A stretch of DNA of 64,000 nt. Origin: Glandiceps talaboti (Eukaryota > Hemichordata > Enteropneusta > Spengelidae). The notes below the pieces were generated by a model. It was not told where the DNA came from. It saw only the letters and a program-made list of their open reading frames with translations, and did no database searches. This document shows, piece after piece, positions 14,064-45,194 of the stretch. Position numbers and translations under genes: made by a program. Each line of letters starts with the position of its first letter. Within the stretch, counting starts at the first letter, position 1. The stretch is from positions 13,888,276-13,952,275 of the forward strand of contig NC_135568.1 in the NCBI RefSeq assembly GCF_964340395.1, given 5' to 3'.

Positions 14064-16028
14064 CTATAAATAGAAAAATAAACTGGGTATCAGTTTTTAA
14101 GTTGTGTTGACATAAATTGATTTTATAAGAATGTCGTAAGTTTACAAAGTTATTACACCTATGATAATTTTCATTAAGGAAAAAAAATGAATTGTTTCTG
14201 GACAGCCCGCGCATCACTTAAATACCCCGCCTCGGTCTTTTTTTCCATGTTTGTCCGGACCATGTAGTTTGTGGATCCGGGGAAAACACAAAAATACCCC
14301 CCCCCCCCATTTCAGTGAAGACAACTACAGAGCCAATTACGAACAAGCAAATGTCATCTGCCCCCACATACACACTTTTTCTGAAGTATTAAATAAAAAG
14401 AACAATAATTCTCATAAATAGTAGCTTGAGTAACAAGCTAAGAATGAAAAAAAAAGAATTCGCGTTGTCGCCGCACCACTTTAGACAAAATGTCCTAACC
14501 AGAAACAATTCTCTCTTTTTTGGGCGTAGTATGCAGATTATTCTCTATTTAACATGGACGATATCTAATTATTGGGTTTTAATACATTTTCATTGATCAG
14601 GGTGTATGAACACGAAAATAATACTCAATTTCAGTTAGTGAAGGTTAAGGATAATTATATAAAAAACTATCACTTTACATGAAGAGTGTATTAATGTAAA
14701 TACTAATTGAAAATATTGACAATGACACAAAGGTATAATTGATCACTACTGTTTAATATATTCAGCAAGAAACGGAAGTTTTTTTTTAAATATGCCGAAG
14801 TAGTTTCACAAATAAAAATTTACTTTATGCTGCTCTCGTGGCAAAAAAATGAAAGTTTTGTAACAGGTTTGAGATCAACCGTCATAGGTAGTTCACGAAA
14901 CAAGTTGTTATGGAGAGCAGTACTCACCACGTCTCATTTTATTATATAATTATACTATTAAAGCCTTCTGATCGATAATTTGGATTGGTTTTTCTTTTAT
15001 TATGAGGAGAAATCTTCATTTTGTCAATGAAAAAATTTGATAATTCTCAGTTCCCAAAGAATTTGCTTTAACTTCTATACATGTATTATCGTTAAATTCA
15101 TAACATTGTTTTATCGAAATAAAATTTCGTTATTTTACATTGAATTAAAAACTTTGTTCACCCCCCCCCCTCCCATTAAAGTACAGAAATTGAAACAGCT
15201 AAGACCAATTTTGATAAATGGGACAAGGGAAGGTGTTCAATTGTGCGATGTCTAGTAGTGTGTGTGATGAAAACAAACCATGGAAGTACGCAAATTATGG
15301 AGGTGTTCAATTGTGCATCCTCATTTTACCATGATTGCGGATATCTAATTTTATCTCCTGCAAAAACATGAAGGGGGCAAAGAATAGAGATGTTCAATAG
15401 TGCACCCTCATTCTAACAGGACCATGCACTTTTACTTTTAGCAATTAGTTGCAAAGAAATAAAGCAAAGGGTGAAAATGTAAGAGTACTCGCCAAATTGT
15501 CTATACAACTTACCTACATACAATAAGCCAACGTTTAAATTTTTAAATGCAATTTTTTTCAAAAGTGAAAATGATTCACCCTTTATCCTATGGTATTAGA
15601 AATAATTTTAAGAATTTGTATTTTTATGCTGCATTTTGGTACTCTGTATGAGACTAGCCCACTGATTAATGTATTTTGGAACTACATAATGCATTCAGCA
15701 AGTCATAAAAATAAATTGAAAAAAAAATTCAAGATAATATGAGCATTTTTATTTGGGCATCAGCTCAAGCCTTGAAAGTCGTATTTTTGTTAACGAAATG
15801 AAATGTCGCTGAAAGTAACTTATTCGACAAATTTGATTTGTTGCTGAATTATTCAATACATTGAAATGTGTTTTGAAAGATATTCAAATTATCAACGACA
15901 AATTTAGAGAAAATACAGTAATTTGTCTCAAATTCGAAACTTGTCCGGGTAAACATCATTATATGACTCCAAAAATAACAATCCACAATAGATAAGAAGG
16001 TATTTATTTTGTTTTTATTATACATATC
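14064..16028. other. Intron 1 of copy B; no coding sequence seen
   Basis: AT-rich sequence between the signal exon and the likely first noncoding exon at about 17.4 kb. A phrase 'aggtgttcaattgtgc' recurs at 15230, 15301 and (variant) 15388, suggesting a small local tandem repeat of about 75-90 bp. Confidence 0.5.
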
Positions 16029-16317
16029 AAGACCTAAACAAATTTTTGGTTCCGGTTACCCGACCACACGAAGATTTCCACTGCCGTCCCAAAATATTGT
16101 TTACGTATTTGAGAAAAAATAATAAAATCGCGAACATTGTGAATTCTTCCAGTGAGTAATGGTGGTACATCTGATGGGAAGAAACCAATAACACAGATAC
16201 CATATGGAAAACTACTACGGAAAACACAATTGATACTCACACATGAAAATAAAATCTCCCTACTACACCTATTCTAACATTGAGCGTAATCGGAACCACG
16301 CAATATGTTTAGGCCTA
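16029..16317 (+). mobile_element. MITE, TTAGGCCTAA family, copy 1
   Basis: The left end reads AGACCTAAACAAATTTTTGG TTCCGGTT and the right end is the inverted match, AACCACGCAATATGTTTAGGCCTA. No open frame of note. It shares its interior with 55636-56001 (for example GATGRGAAGAAACC then AACACAGA). Confidence 0.75.
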
Positions 16318-16699
16318 CGTATGGGCACCAATAGTTCTTTAACATAATTATACGAAAGTGATCCTATCATAACTGATACAGTACGGCTATCAGACCACCG
16401 GTATGGACACAACCATTTTTGTGTGACATACGAAACGTGTTTGTACAGCCCATGGATTTTCACCTACATGTACATATCACCTAGCTTCAAACCCAGTTAT
16501 ATTCCAGGAATATAATAGTATCTTCTAGACTAAGTATAGAAATTACAATGGCTGATAGCCGTACTCTCTTGCCCTAGCTGTATACAATATCTTATGGTAC
16601 TACTGGTGTATGTAGTAAAGAATATATTGTGCTCAAATCCCTTCGGGTGTGAATTAGCAAGGTAGATCGGAACAATTGTCTCCATTATAGAGCTATATC

Positions 16700-16899
16700 T
16701 TAGGCCTAACAAAACAAATTGTGTGGTTCCGATTACACTCAATTTGAGAATAGTTACGGTAGGTAGATTTTTTTTCAAAATATCTTTTTCATATGTGTCT
16801 AGTTCAGGCAGTTGAATACATAAAAAAGGTTTAAGGTCGGCAATGGAAAACTAGGTGGGGTCGGATGACTGGAGCCAAAACAAAATATTTTAGGCCTAA
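16700..16899 (-). mobile_element. MITE, TTAGGCCTAA family, copy 2 (inverted, shortened)
   Basis: TTAGGCCTAA stands at both ends (16700-16709 and 16890-16899). The first is followed by CAAAACAAATTGTGTGGTTC, and the second is preceded by GGTGGGGTCGGATGACTGGA. The orientation is opposite to copy 1. Confidence 0.75.
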
Positions 16900-17354
16900 C
16901 CACAAAAATAATTACATCTAAATGTTACAACCCACCCATTTTGAGTGCATTAAAACAAAAAAATCACATTTTTCGGACCATGATTTAGTCGATTGATTAC
17001 ATTGAGTGCATAAACTAGGTTCAAACTTCCTCATGATGTAGAAATAGCTATTTAACAACGGGGGCAGCTAAATTAAGTTGTTTGTTGTGCTTACTATGCT
17101 GGAAATGAAGCAGTGATTGTGGCAAAGAGCCGATCTCAGTATTAGCACGTTTGTGGGTTTACTCCGTTGCATTTAGTAAAATTTCGATTTTTAAATATCA
17201 CGGTTGAATATATATATATGAAAACAAAATATACTCAATTTATGCCCATTCTCCCCGTCACTGCATTTATTAACAATATCATGTATAAAATCATAAGCGA
17301 CAAGACGAACAATGAAGACAAAATGAATGTTTAGCAATATGGAAGCACACTTAC

Positions 17355-17440
17355 TCCAAAAATCGATGAATACAGTCTGATATTTCTTTGATGACGAGTC
17401 GCTGAAATACTTGCAACTGGGCACCTATGTTCTGCTTTTA
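17355..17440 (-). other. Likely 5' noncoding first exon of copy B
   Basis: The minus strand ends in CATCGATTTTTGGA followed by the donor GTAAGT (17354-17349). The same conserved block with a GTAAGT donor occurs at 44581-44680 upstream of gene A. The signal-peptide exons of both copies open with a good acceptor before the ATG, so an upstream untranslated exon is required. The 5' boundary is a guess. Confidence 0.5.
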
Positions 17441-18595
17441 AACTTTCATGATCCCATCACCTGTAAAAATGACTTTAGTATACCTGCATATATATGGAGG
17501 TGTGTCCTCTCAACGATTGATATCTGTGTGACGTATATTACCCTTTTTTAGCGGTGCAAATTTTCCTTCCACGATTACCTGTTCGGTGACATTATTGCCA
17601 CAATCATATGCAGCTTGTAACAACATACACATTACTGTACAAATGTTTCTGTTCAAAGTGACTTTCTTTCAGGAAAAAACACAATACAACTCTATCTCTT
17701 TGATATTTGATTTTTCTTTTTGATCTTCAGCATTATAACGGGTTGTTAGCGGTTAATTAAGTGCATCTGCAGAAAATACTCAGAGACACGACCTGGAAAT
17801 TATAAAATGATGTTATAGTTACCTGTAAAAAAATATAAAAGCTATCATTACATATGTACCAGACATTACTTGCACTGGTGCGCGCGCATACCAGAGGCCG
17901 TCTTGAAACCAATATCATGAAGTTAGCACCACGAGGTGATATTACATCCACCTGAAGGTATAAATTGACATTGGATACTATACTAGATGAGTTGTCTGTA
18001 AGCATTTCCATGTAATGTGATTAATTTAAAAATAATGTCTCAATTGGCCCAAGACCATTTCAAAGTTTTTTTTAGTTATATCATGATGGTTCACGTATGG
18101 AAGCCATTCAGCCAAAAGTGATATGAGCACCAACAGTAATACATGTGTATATTTATCTCGATTTATATTACATTCAGACATGTTTTAAAAGAAATTGCAA
18201 CACATATATGCTACAAAGTGTCGGCGATATTCAGGAAATTGCCTGATTGTGACAATCCACACTGAAGGAAATGGCCGAAAAATGGGTTTGTACTTCTTTC
18301 TCAAAATAGCATTGCTGTAGTTAGACCCCTCTGGTTGTAACCACTCCAATTGTCAGGTACCCTGGAAATATACATACACATATGTTAGGTGCATTTATAT
18401 GACTCAGTCAGACTTTATGGTACTAATAGATTCAGCGTCGATCGAGATAACAACAAATAAATTAACATATTGATATAAGACAAATACAAAAAAAAACATA
18501 TTGATAGTTTTTTGGGGGTTTTCATTTACGATCTGATATGTCTCAAGATGTTTAACTTTAGAAGACACACTCCCATCTGAAATACTTCACTTCTA
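17441..18595. other. Intergenic/upstream of copy B; no gene seen
   Basis: AT-rich. The phrase near 18340-18370 containing CCAATTGTCAGGTACCCTGGAAATATACATA is the reverse complement of phrases at 48690, 49275 and (variant) 46245. It is therefore part of the dispersed repeat described at 45780-46640. Confidence 0.5.
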
Positions 18596-18599
18596 TATA

Positions 18600-21500
18600 T
18601 GTATGCATAACTGAATGGTGGTATGGTTTTTAAAAATGGTGGCAACAAAAAGTGAAACTACATCATGTCTGTGATATGCAAGAATAGCTGGCCTGTATTT
18701 GATAATTGCCCCTAAATATCAAAGTCAAGGTCACATGTCAAGGCCTTAAAAGAAAGCCATGTATCTTGATGTGTTGCTGTTAACATTTATTAGAATTTTT
18801 GATATAAATATTATTATTTTGAGTGCCATATGATGTGAATAAAAACCATCTGTAAACATCTGACAATGAGTTTTCTATTAAGTTTTCAAATTACATTGCA
18901 GGCACTCTAGTTTTCATATACAAACTGTGAAATGGATATCCGCAATTCTTAGTGTTACAACTATGTTTCATGCTGGACATTGTCCTGGTATAATTAGTTT
19001 CATACATGTACCCATCGGGTAATAAGTAAGAACATAATATTTGTTCATTTTACATAGTGAATATCGTGTTATGAATTTTGTTTTAACATTCAAATAGCAA
19101 TGAAAACATGTATTTTGCCCTATTTCTAAAAATAGCATTTCTGTAGCTAAACCGTAAATGTATGTGTGTCTGCTGCTCAGTCAGTCAGACAGATTGATGG
19201 CAAATGCGAATATGTGACGCATGAGTAAATCGAAGCTTAGGACTAATTTTGAAAGGTTGACATGAGCTGGTTTATTTGCCGGTATCAATTTACATAAATT
19301 GAGGTACCCTAAATCGAAATTAGCTATATTTGGGAAAGGTCTGTTGTTCGCCAGCATAGTGAAATGAATTATTTGCAAATAGTGTAACACGTACTTTGCA
19401 GTGTCTTTTTCTAAACTATCGACATGTAAATGGGTTGCAACGAGTCGCGGAATAACCCACAACTCTCTCCGATTTGTATGCTCAGATATAGTCTCTTTCA
19501 ATTTCATCAAAAATTCTCCAGTGTACAGGGTTTGTAACCATTTTTTACTACGTCCATTTTCAATGGTGCAGAAATCAGTAACGTTTGCTAGAAGAAGAAA
19601 ACAATTTTATGAATTTTTCTAATCAACTTTCCGAAAGCCATGTAGAATAATTGCAATGAGCCTAAGGATAAAATTTGCTCCCGTTACGACGCTACTGAGG
19701 ATATTGATTTTTCTGAATGGGTAGAAGAAAGGAAATTTATATGTTAAATCTCTTTACACAGATTGACTATGCAAGCTGATGATTTCTTGGCATTGAAAAG
19801 TATGTCATTCACAGCACGTGTACATTGTAGCTGTTAGTGCAAACTTGTAACGATCCTGTTAATTTGTAATCATCACCCTTGTGCTATATACTGTTATTTA
19901 CCTTAATTGTAATTGAGTAACACGTCTAGAAATCTGACTGATTTCATAAATTGATTGCTCCTTCCACCAATAATCACTGAAATCAGAACCAATGAAAATT
20001 GATATTAAGAACATCATTGCTTACAATTCTTCAGTTTGAAAATTTCAAAAATGTTTTAACAAACCACTGTATATTGGGGGGATTTGCCAACATTGAAATA
20101 GCTTATGTCTAAGAGAATTGTAGGATATTCAGTGTACTGTGTCGTATGATGTCAATGAAATAAAATTGCACTCCAAAATTTAGACCTTCTTTCACCATAC
20201 ATATATAATTGATCACATTTTCCAAGGCATGTTTTCTCTATTAATAAGTCCTCTTTTCGCCATCGTTTGAGAGGGTAGTAGGCGAGCCAAAGGCCGTCCG
20301 AGACACCTGGCGCTATAGAACATGACTTCACAGAATGGTGTGACTAGACTTCTGTTTCATCCAATAGAAGATCACCAATATATTATGTGAGGAGCCAGCT
20401 GGGACAGTGTGACAGAGAGGCACGTTCGCCCACGACGAATCTGTGAGAAGTGTGTGCATGCACTATACATGTATTAATAATAAGTATTGCACTATACATG
20501 TATTAATAAGTATTAGTAATATTGATTCCATCGATTTGGCTAGGTTAACTCATGTAAATACATGACTCGCCATGTCTACGTACTCATCAACAGGAATAAC
20601 TCTCCGGCACATCAATAGTCATGCTTGCAGAAGGTGTAAGGGACTAGATTACTTGAGAAGTGAGGAACAGTTGTCACAACCGAGTCCCGAATTTCTCTGT
20701 CTGCAAGCAGGACTTGCACATCAACAAACTTTGGCATTGATACCACATTCTAAATATGCACACATTGCCTATGGTGCCATGTTCTTCGGCGTCACGTTCT
20801 ATAGTGCCAGGTATCTTTGACAGTATTTTGCTTGTGTACTATCTAACTGCATCTTGTAGCTTCAATATGCCACATTTGTTAGTTTTTAACCAATAGTTGT
20901 TATGCACAAGTTGAGATATTTTTCACGAGTGTTTTGCATTATCTGACTGTAGTAACATCAAATTCAAGCTACGTACAATTTATAATATCTACTGATTTGT
21001 ATTTATGTGGTCTGTGTAGGAGCTTGAAAATCAAGATCGATGACGTGTATATACAAATTAAATAGTGGCTATATTCACGGATTACAACCTTGAAATTAGT
21101 ACTTGATACTGGATGTGTATACTCTTGCCATTATTATATCCTAAAAAGTGTCTCAAATTGACAATGTGTACATTCAGTGCCTTTGAAAATCCTACTGTTC
21201 TGATGGTTCTGAAGAAATCTAATGGCTGCTTTTCATAACTATTATTCTCGAAAGGGTGCACGTGCATGGTGCAAGGGTTGTTAGAATGACTTTCCTTGGC
21301 TTATCTAGTATAAAGAATGTAGCTAAGACAAAATGACCGTGACTGTTAACAGTTTTATGATTCATTTCTTTCCGGTCAATAGTTATCATATTAACGTCAC
21401 TATAAACATTGTGTCTATGGATATGTTTGACTGAACGGTGATATGATTTTATAAAATGGTGGCAACAAATGAATTCTACAAAGTGTGCTATGAACTGAAA

Positions 21501-23280
21501 ATTGACCTTAACGATTAAAAGCCAAAGTCACATGTCAACACCTTAAAAGAACTCTGTGTATCTTAATGTGTTGCTGTTTCCATTTATTAGTATTTTTAAT
21601 GCCATACAATGTATATAAAAACCTTCTGTAAACATCGGACAAGGAGTTTTCAATTCACTTTTCACCTTACATTGCAGGCACTCTAGTTTTAGGACTAAAA
21701 AGCCGTTTTTCATACACAAACTGTGAAGTGAATATCCGCAATTCTTACTATTACAACGATATGTTTCATGCTGGACATTGTCCTGGTATGATTAGTGTCA
21801 TACATGTACCCACCGGGTAATAAGTAAGAACATAATATTTGTTCATTTTACATAGCGAATATCGTTTTAACATTCAAATAGCAATGATGACATTTTCCGA
21901 CAGTTTGCTGTTTTGTTCTCTTATTTCATTACTATTTTTTTCAGGGTGAAGACAGATACCGTGAAAATACTCGTGCCTCGAGCCGAAAACATGTATTTTG
22001 CCCTATTTCTAAAAATAGTATTTCTGTAGCTAGGCCGTAAATGTATGTGTGTCTGCTGCTCAGTCAGTCAGTCAGACAGATTGATGGCTATGGAGAAATG
22101 CAAATATGTGACGCATGAGAAATTCGAAGCTTAGGACTAATTTTGACACAGTTGACATGGGCTGGTTTATTTGCCGGTATCAATTTGCATAAATTGAGGT
22201 ACCATAAGAACGGAATTAGCTATGTTTTGGAAAGGTCTGTTTTTCGCAAGCATAGGCAGCAGTATGATGACTCCATAAGTCATACGCAAATAGGGTGTAG
22301 CCGATGGCTGGCAGTGTCTTTTTTCTAATTTACAGACATGTACATGGGTCGGAACGAGTCACAGAACGCTGAATAACCCACAACTCTCTCCGATTTGTAT
22401 GCTCAGACATTCATCAAAACCTCACTAGTGTACAGGGTTCGTAAACATGTTTACTATGTGTTTCTGAACGTTCATTTTCAATGGTGGAGAAATCAGTAAC
22501 TTTTGGTGGAAGAAAAAAACAATGTTATGAATTTTTTTGAGAGCCATGTCGAATAATTACAAAGAGCCTAAGGCTAAAAATTGCACCTGTTACGATTCCA
22601 CTATTTTTCTGAATGGGTAGAACAAAAGAATTTTAAATGTTAAATCTCTTAACACAGATTGACTACTCAACTTGACGATTTCTTGGCATTGAAAAGTATG
22701 TTATTCACAGCATTTGTACATTTTAGCTGTTAGGACATATTTTTACAAACATTGCAACTTTCCCATTAATTTTAATCACCCTTGTGCTATATCATATTTA
22801 ATCATAATTATAATGACTATTGTCTAGAAAACTGATTTCATAAAATGCTTGCTCCTTCCACCAAAAAATTAGAACCAATGAAGATTTATATCCAGAACAT
22901 CATAGCTAACAATTCTTCAGTTTGAAAATTTCACAAATGTTTTCACAGACAAGTGTAGCTAGATTTGCCAATATTGAAAGAGCTTATGTCTGAACATACA
23001 AATTAAGGAGAATTGTGGGATACTCACCGTAATGTGTGGTGTGATGTCCATAAGATAAAATTTCACACAAAAATTTACACTCACTTTCACTATACATATA
23101 TTCATTTCCCAAGCCATATTTTCTCTTTGAATAAGTCTCCTTTTAGCCATCTTTTGAAGGGTAGAAACCTAATGGCTGCTCTTCATAGCTATTATTATAG
23201 AAAGGCTGCTTTGTGAAGGGTGGTAAGAACGATTTCCTGTTTTTTGTATACAGAATATGGCAGAGGGTAAGTGCACCCAG
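18600..23280. repeat. Tandem pair of long AT-rich repeat modules
   Basis: Unit 1 spans about 18600-21330 and unit 2 about 21424-23280, in the same order and orientation. Paired landmarks include 'aaatggtggcaacaaa' (18638 and 21457), 'gctggacattgtcctggta' (18971 and 21771), 'gtgtctgctgctcagtcagtcag' (19165 and 22047) and 'cttcataactattatt' (21232 and, as a variant, 23182). Unit 2 lacks the part of unit 1 between about 20270 and 21200. No transposase reading frame was recognised. An inverted relative lies at 45780-46640. Confidence 0.75.
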
Positions 23281-23580
23281 AATGCATTGCATCAAGGGTA
23301 GCCACACATCATACAACTCAAGAGGGCCACTGTCAAAAATTGATAAATGAGACCAATATTGATGATGCAATAGCAGCTATACTTTATTACCATAGATATT
23401 TGAAACCATTCACCTCAAGTGTTCAATCATCAATCTTTAGTTTACATACGCTCATAATAGTGGAATTCTCTCTCGTTTTAAAAGACTTAACTATGAAAAT
23501 GCTAGATGATGTATACATATATAATTGATTCCATTTTCCAAACCATATTTCCTCTCTTAATAAGTGATTTTAATTGTATG

Positions 23581-24547
23581 TCATAACAATATTTGTTTAT
23601 TTATCACACACATTAGCTTGTTATGTAAAAATATCACTAAATATTATTATAATAGTGGAATTAATGAGATGTACAGAATCACATCATGGCTGTATTTTTA
23701 TGAACTCAAACTTCGTGTTATTTTGACTTTCAACTAAAAGCTGTTATATGAACGACTTCAGTGGTCCTGGTCAAAATCAACGTAATAGACACAGGAAAAT
23801 ATATTAGAATATTTCTTGAAATGCATTACTACGGAAATTTAGCTTTATAGACACATTGGCACATAAACGAAAACAATTGTTGCAGTACGATCAATATAAA
23901 TTGTCAATAGACATTGATGTTATTACGTCTTATGTGAATCGCCCTTTCGACCTATTTGTATGAGTTTTACTTTGTTGACGTCTTGTCGTTAAGGATGCTC
24001 TTTCATTGAGCAGTAGGTCTGATATTAAAGGCCCCCTCGACAATACTTTCACTCCATGAGCATCAATACTGTCCTCAATATAAGCAAAATCCATTATTAA
24101 AACAAACTGTACATTAGAGTGAACGAATATAGCCGGGATAATCCTTCCTGTGTGGAAAACACCAAAGACTGATGACACATTTACACACGAATAACCTGGC
24201 TACCTGATCATGATGTTTGTTACTTTTCAGATGTGCATATGCTGCATACTATACTATTACGTCAACTATGAACAACGCCTTATCACATTGTCAATATGAC
24301 CAATGTCTAAATAATAATATTCATTAAATATTTAATCAAGAAAATGTTTGATACAATAAGGGTTTAAAGTTCAATAATCAGTTCATGATTCAGGAAACTG
24401 AGACGTTTACATGTCTTGTAATCCTATCAGTTTCCTAAGTTCCTAAGCTGGCTGATGGGGCGGGGTTGAGCGTTTCATATTTTGGAAAGATGGTATATCT
24501 TCATTGTTGTAAATATACCTGACGTGTGTATTGTTTTTTAATTCCAC
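23581..24547. other. Intergenic; no gene seen
   Basis: AT-rich sequence downstream of gene A's 3' end. One short minus-strand open frame (24178-23930) shows no recognisable domain. Confidence 0.5.
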
Positions 24548-24553
24548 TTTATT
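24548..24553 (-). terminator. Candidate polyadenylation signal of gene A
   Basis: TTTATT on the plus strand reads AATAAA on the minus strand, about 235 nt beyond the stop codon at 24787-24789. Confidence 0.5.
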
Positions 24554-24786
24554 CACTTTGCTTACATTGCGTCTTTTTCAAAAAGAATTGCATAAAGAGA
24601 CGGACATTTGTATGTTCTTGTTTATAGTATTGAGACCACCATATTGTTGGCAATAATCAGTAGAGTCTGTACCTTGTCAACAATGAACAGTTGCAATTAG
24701 GGAAAAAGATATCTATATTAAGTGCACGGTATTATTTATAACTTGAGATTTATAGGTTATTCAAATAAACTCAACTATGGCACCAA

Positions 24787-42361
<17,575 letters not shown>

Positions 42362-42449
42362 CTGCAAATAAAAAAAACAGTTTGTGGATTATAGTAAGTG
42401 ATTTTTTGAGAATGTCGTGCATTAATAAATAATTACAATGATTATAACA

Positions 42450-42725
42450 CTAACATATACAACACTCTGTATTTGAAATGCTATGTGGAACCAGTCTTGT
42501 TATACGGTAGTGAATGCCGGACACTTTCTGTACAAATGGAGCACTAATTACAGGCAACAGAAATGTGGTTTTACAGAGGAATGATGAAAATATCATGGGC
42601 AGATCACATAACAAATGACGACGTTTTAAGAAGAGCAGGCCCAAAGAGGACACTGATGGAAACCATTATAAAAGGACAGCTCGAGTTCTTAGGACACAAT
42701 ATGACAAAAGAATATGCCTCAAAAA
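42450..42725 (+). mobile_element. LINE reverse transcriptase C-terminal fragment
   Basis: The plus-strand translation reads YVEPVLLYGSECRTLSVQME, a stop, then QATEMWFYRGMMKISWADHI, TNDDVLRRAG and IIKGQLEFLGH. This is the conserved block that follows the reverse transcriptase domain in RTE-like or related LINEs. It lies just upstream of gene A's signal exon and is absent from copy B. Confidence 0.75.
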
Positions 42726-42768
42726 CTTAAGTAAAAAGAACAAAACGGAACTTGCAGAGCTAAAAATT

Positions 42769-42972
<204 letters not shown>

Positions 42973-43012
42973 CAATTTCTACAGAGCACAGATGTTGCGC
43001 CCACCATCATGG

Positions 43013-43099
43013 ACGACCATTTTCAGCAAGACTGTGGAGACAGAAAATAATATGCCACGTTGTCATACCCTGATTGGGCAATCCCGGTCACATGAACAT
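43013..43099 (+). repeat. 87-bp direct repeat, right copy
   Basis: Identical to 42014-42100; the last shared bases are CACATGAACAT. Confidence 0.9.
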
Positions 43100-43906
43100 T
43101 GCATAGTAACCAAGCAACCACAAGGATTCGTGAGTTATCCCAAATGACATATCCTCAACTTTAGTCAATTTTATGAAATCTATCCGTTCCTGACTTTTCT
43201 GTCCCTCGGAAAATTCATCATATCACATGAACACACCCAACAGGGCAATAAAACAAACCTCTCCCATATTGTGAGGTGCCCTGCCTTTGCAGTCTGACCA
43301 ACAAAATAACACATCTTGTAACCTAATGAAGTATGTCTAGTCTTAAGTATCTATATTTCTAGTCTTAAGTATCTATCGTGTCACAAGACGTCTGTCGGTA
43401 ACAGGTTATTTCGATTAGAATCACCTCAATCACAGCAAATCATCGCTCACGTTGCTGTATCACCAGTCAGGGCATTGAAAAACAAATCTTGGTAGCGAGC
43501 CATAGGCATACAACAAACCACCAAAAACAATTAAATTACCAGATAAGATACCAGATAGTGGTGACGTGTTCAAGGATTCGGTTTTTCGATTCAATTTTAA
43601 TGCTGATAATTGCACTCGCCAAAATAAAAAAGAAAAGAATTATCTTAATTATTTGGTATTTTGCATATCCTATCATGCGTGGTCACCAGAGAAACATAAA
43701 TTTGTCATTTTTACCTGTTGGCCACGTAAAATGTTCGCACGATCAACATTTTGGAATGTTTAGAAAATGTTTCACATCTCGAAAGTTAACTCCAGATATA
43801 GGTGGGATTATGAACATGTCTTCGACATACAACCTAATCCAAATAGTTGGCTTACCAGATGACACAATTTTAGCCTTATTTCAAGTCTATCTGGTGCTCT
43901 CTGTCG

Positions 43907-43981
43907 TTATCTCGACATAACTATCTCGTTATCTCGACATAACTGAGATAACAAGATAGTTATGTTGAGATGACGAGATAA
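43907..43981. repeat. Imperfect palindrome of TTATCTCGACATAACTA units
   Basis: Two direct units TTATCTCGACATAACT are followed by their reverse complements (GAGATAACAAGATAGTTATG, then TTGAGATGACGAGATAA). This gives a hairpin of about 75 bp with few mismatches. Confidence 0.75.
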
Positions 43982-44580
43982 TATTTATTTTTTGCTCGGG
44001 GAAAACTGTCCCAATGGGCTATAATACTAATATAACAACGGACAGCTAAATTAAGTCTTTTAGTTCTGCTTTATATGCTGAAGTCTATCCGGAAAAATGA
44101 AAAATTCGACGTAAAGCATTGATTATGCAAAATAGCTTATCTTAGTATTAACGCGTTTGTGGATTTAGTCCGTGGAATCGTACAATATTTCAATTGGCTA
44201 ATATCGTATTGTTGACTGTTAAAATATACACAATTTATGCCCACTCTTCCCATTACTGCATTAAAATATTTTAAACAAAATCGTGTATAACATTATTGGT
44301 GACAAGACTAACAATTACAACTTGACTTTTTAGTAATACGGCAATTGAAATTGAAATATATTCCATCAGAAAAAAAAAGATATACACGAACTTTGAAAGC
44401 AACTGGCAGAACATTTCTGATGAGGGCCATGAATTAGTTCGTAGGAACTGATCAATGTCCATGGACCGTACATGCAGATAATAAATACAAATTTGGGCTG
44501 GTACGTCTTTAACAATATAACAACGTTAACAAAAATGCAATTCTTAGTAAATAAAGAGTAAATAAAATAAGCGTACTTAC

Positions 44581-44680
44581 TTCAAAAATCGATGATAACA
44601 GCCTGGTTGATGTCGAGTCGCTGAAATACTTGCAACTTACTGGGCATCTATTTTCTGTTTTTAAACTTTCATGGTCCCAT
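44581..44680 (-). other. Likely 5' noncoding first exon of gene A
   Basis: On the minus strand the block ends CATCGATTTTTGAA before the donor GTAAGT (44580-44575). It is conserved with 17355-17440 in copy B, including 'gcaagtatttcagcgactcg'. This would make gene A's transcript start near 44.7 kb. The upstream edge is not resolved. Confidence 0.5.
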
Positions 44681-44799
44681 CATTTGCATAGTCATGAAAA
44701 CGAGGGTTTTTTTAAAAAAAAAAAAAGGTTCTCATATACCTGCAAATGTAAGAAAGTATGACCTCGACGGATTGATATTTTTGTAACACACATTTTGTG

Positions 44800-45194
44800 T
44801 TAGGCCTAATAAAAAAAATTGTGTGTTTCCAATATACTCAATTTTAGAATAGGTGAAATAGGTAGATTTTATTATTTTATTTTATTTTATTATATTTTAT
44901 TTTTCCATGTGTAAGTGTCTAGTTCAGGTTTGCCATTGTTTTCCGAATGGTCTCTGCGTTATTTATTTCATCCTCAGGCTATCAGATGTACAGTCATTAC
45001 AGATTGGAAGAACAGTTTTATATTGTCTTTTTTTAGTTGGTGGCAGTTTCCGCATCCACTATTTTCTCCTGAAACATCAAGATGTTTGCAATTTTATTAT
45101 TTATTTCTCGAATACGTAAAAAGGTTTAGGGTCGACAGTGAAAAGCTAGGTGGGGTCGGGTAACCGGGACCAAACAGTTATTTTGTAGGCCTTA
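44800..45194 (-). mobile_element. MITE, TTAGGCCTAA family, copy upstream of gene A (inverted)
   Basis: TTAGGCCTAA at 44800-44809 is followed by 'aaaattgtgtgtttcc'. The far end reads 'gtggggtcgggtaaccgggaccaaac', then TAGGCCTTA. The interior matches other copies reverse-complemented. Confidence 0.7.

Noticed and set aside
20572-20820. 82-codon plus-strand open frame ending in a hydrophobic stretch
   Set aside because: No recognised family, no splice context, and it lies inside a duplicated repeat module; the second module lacks this segment.
43489-43920. 143-codon plus-strand open frame
   Set aside because: Lies in the first intron of gene A on the opposite strand, has no domain, and its end is in the palindromic repeat.
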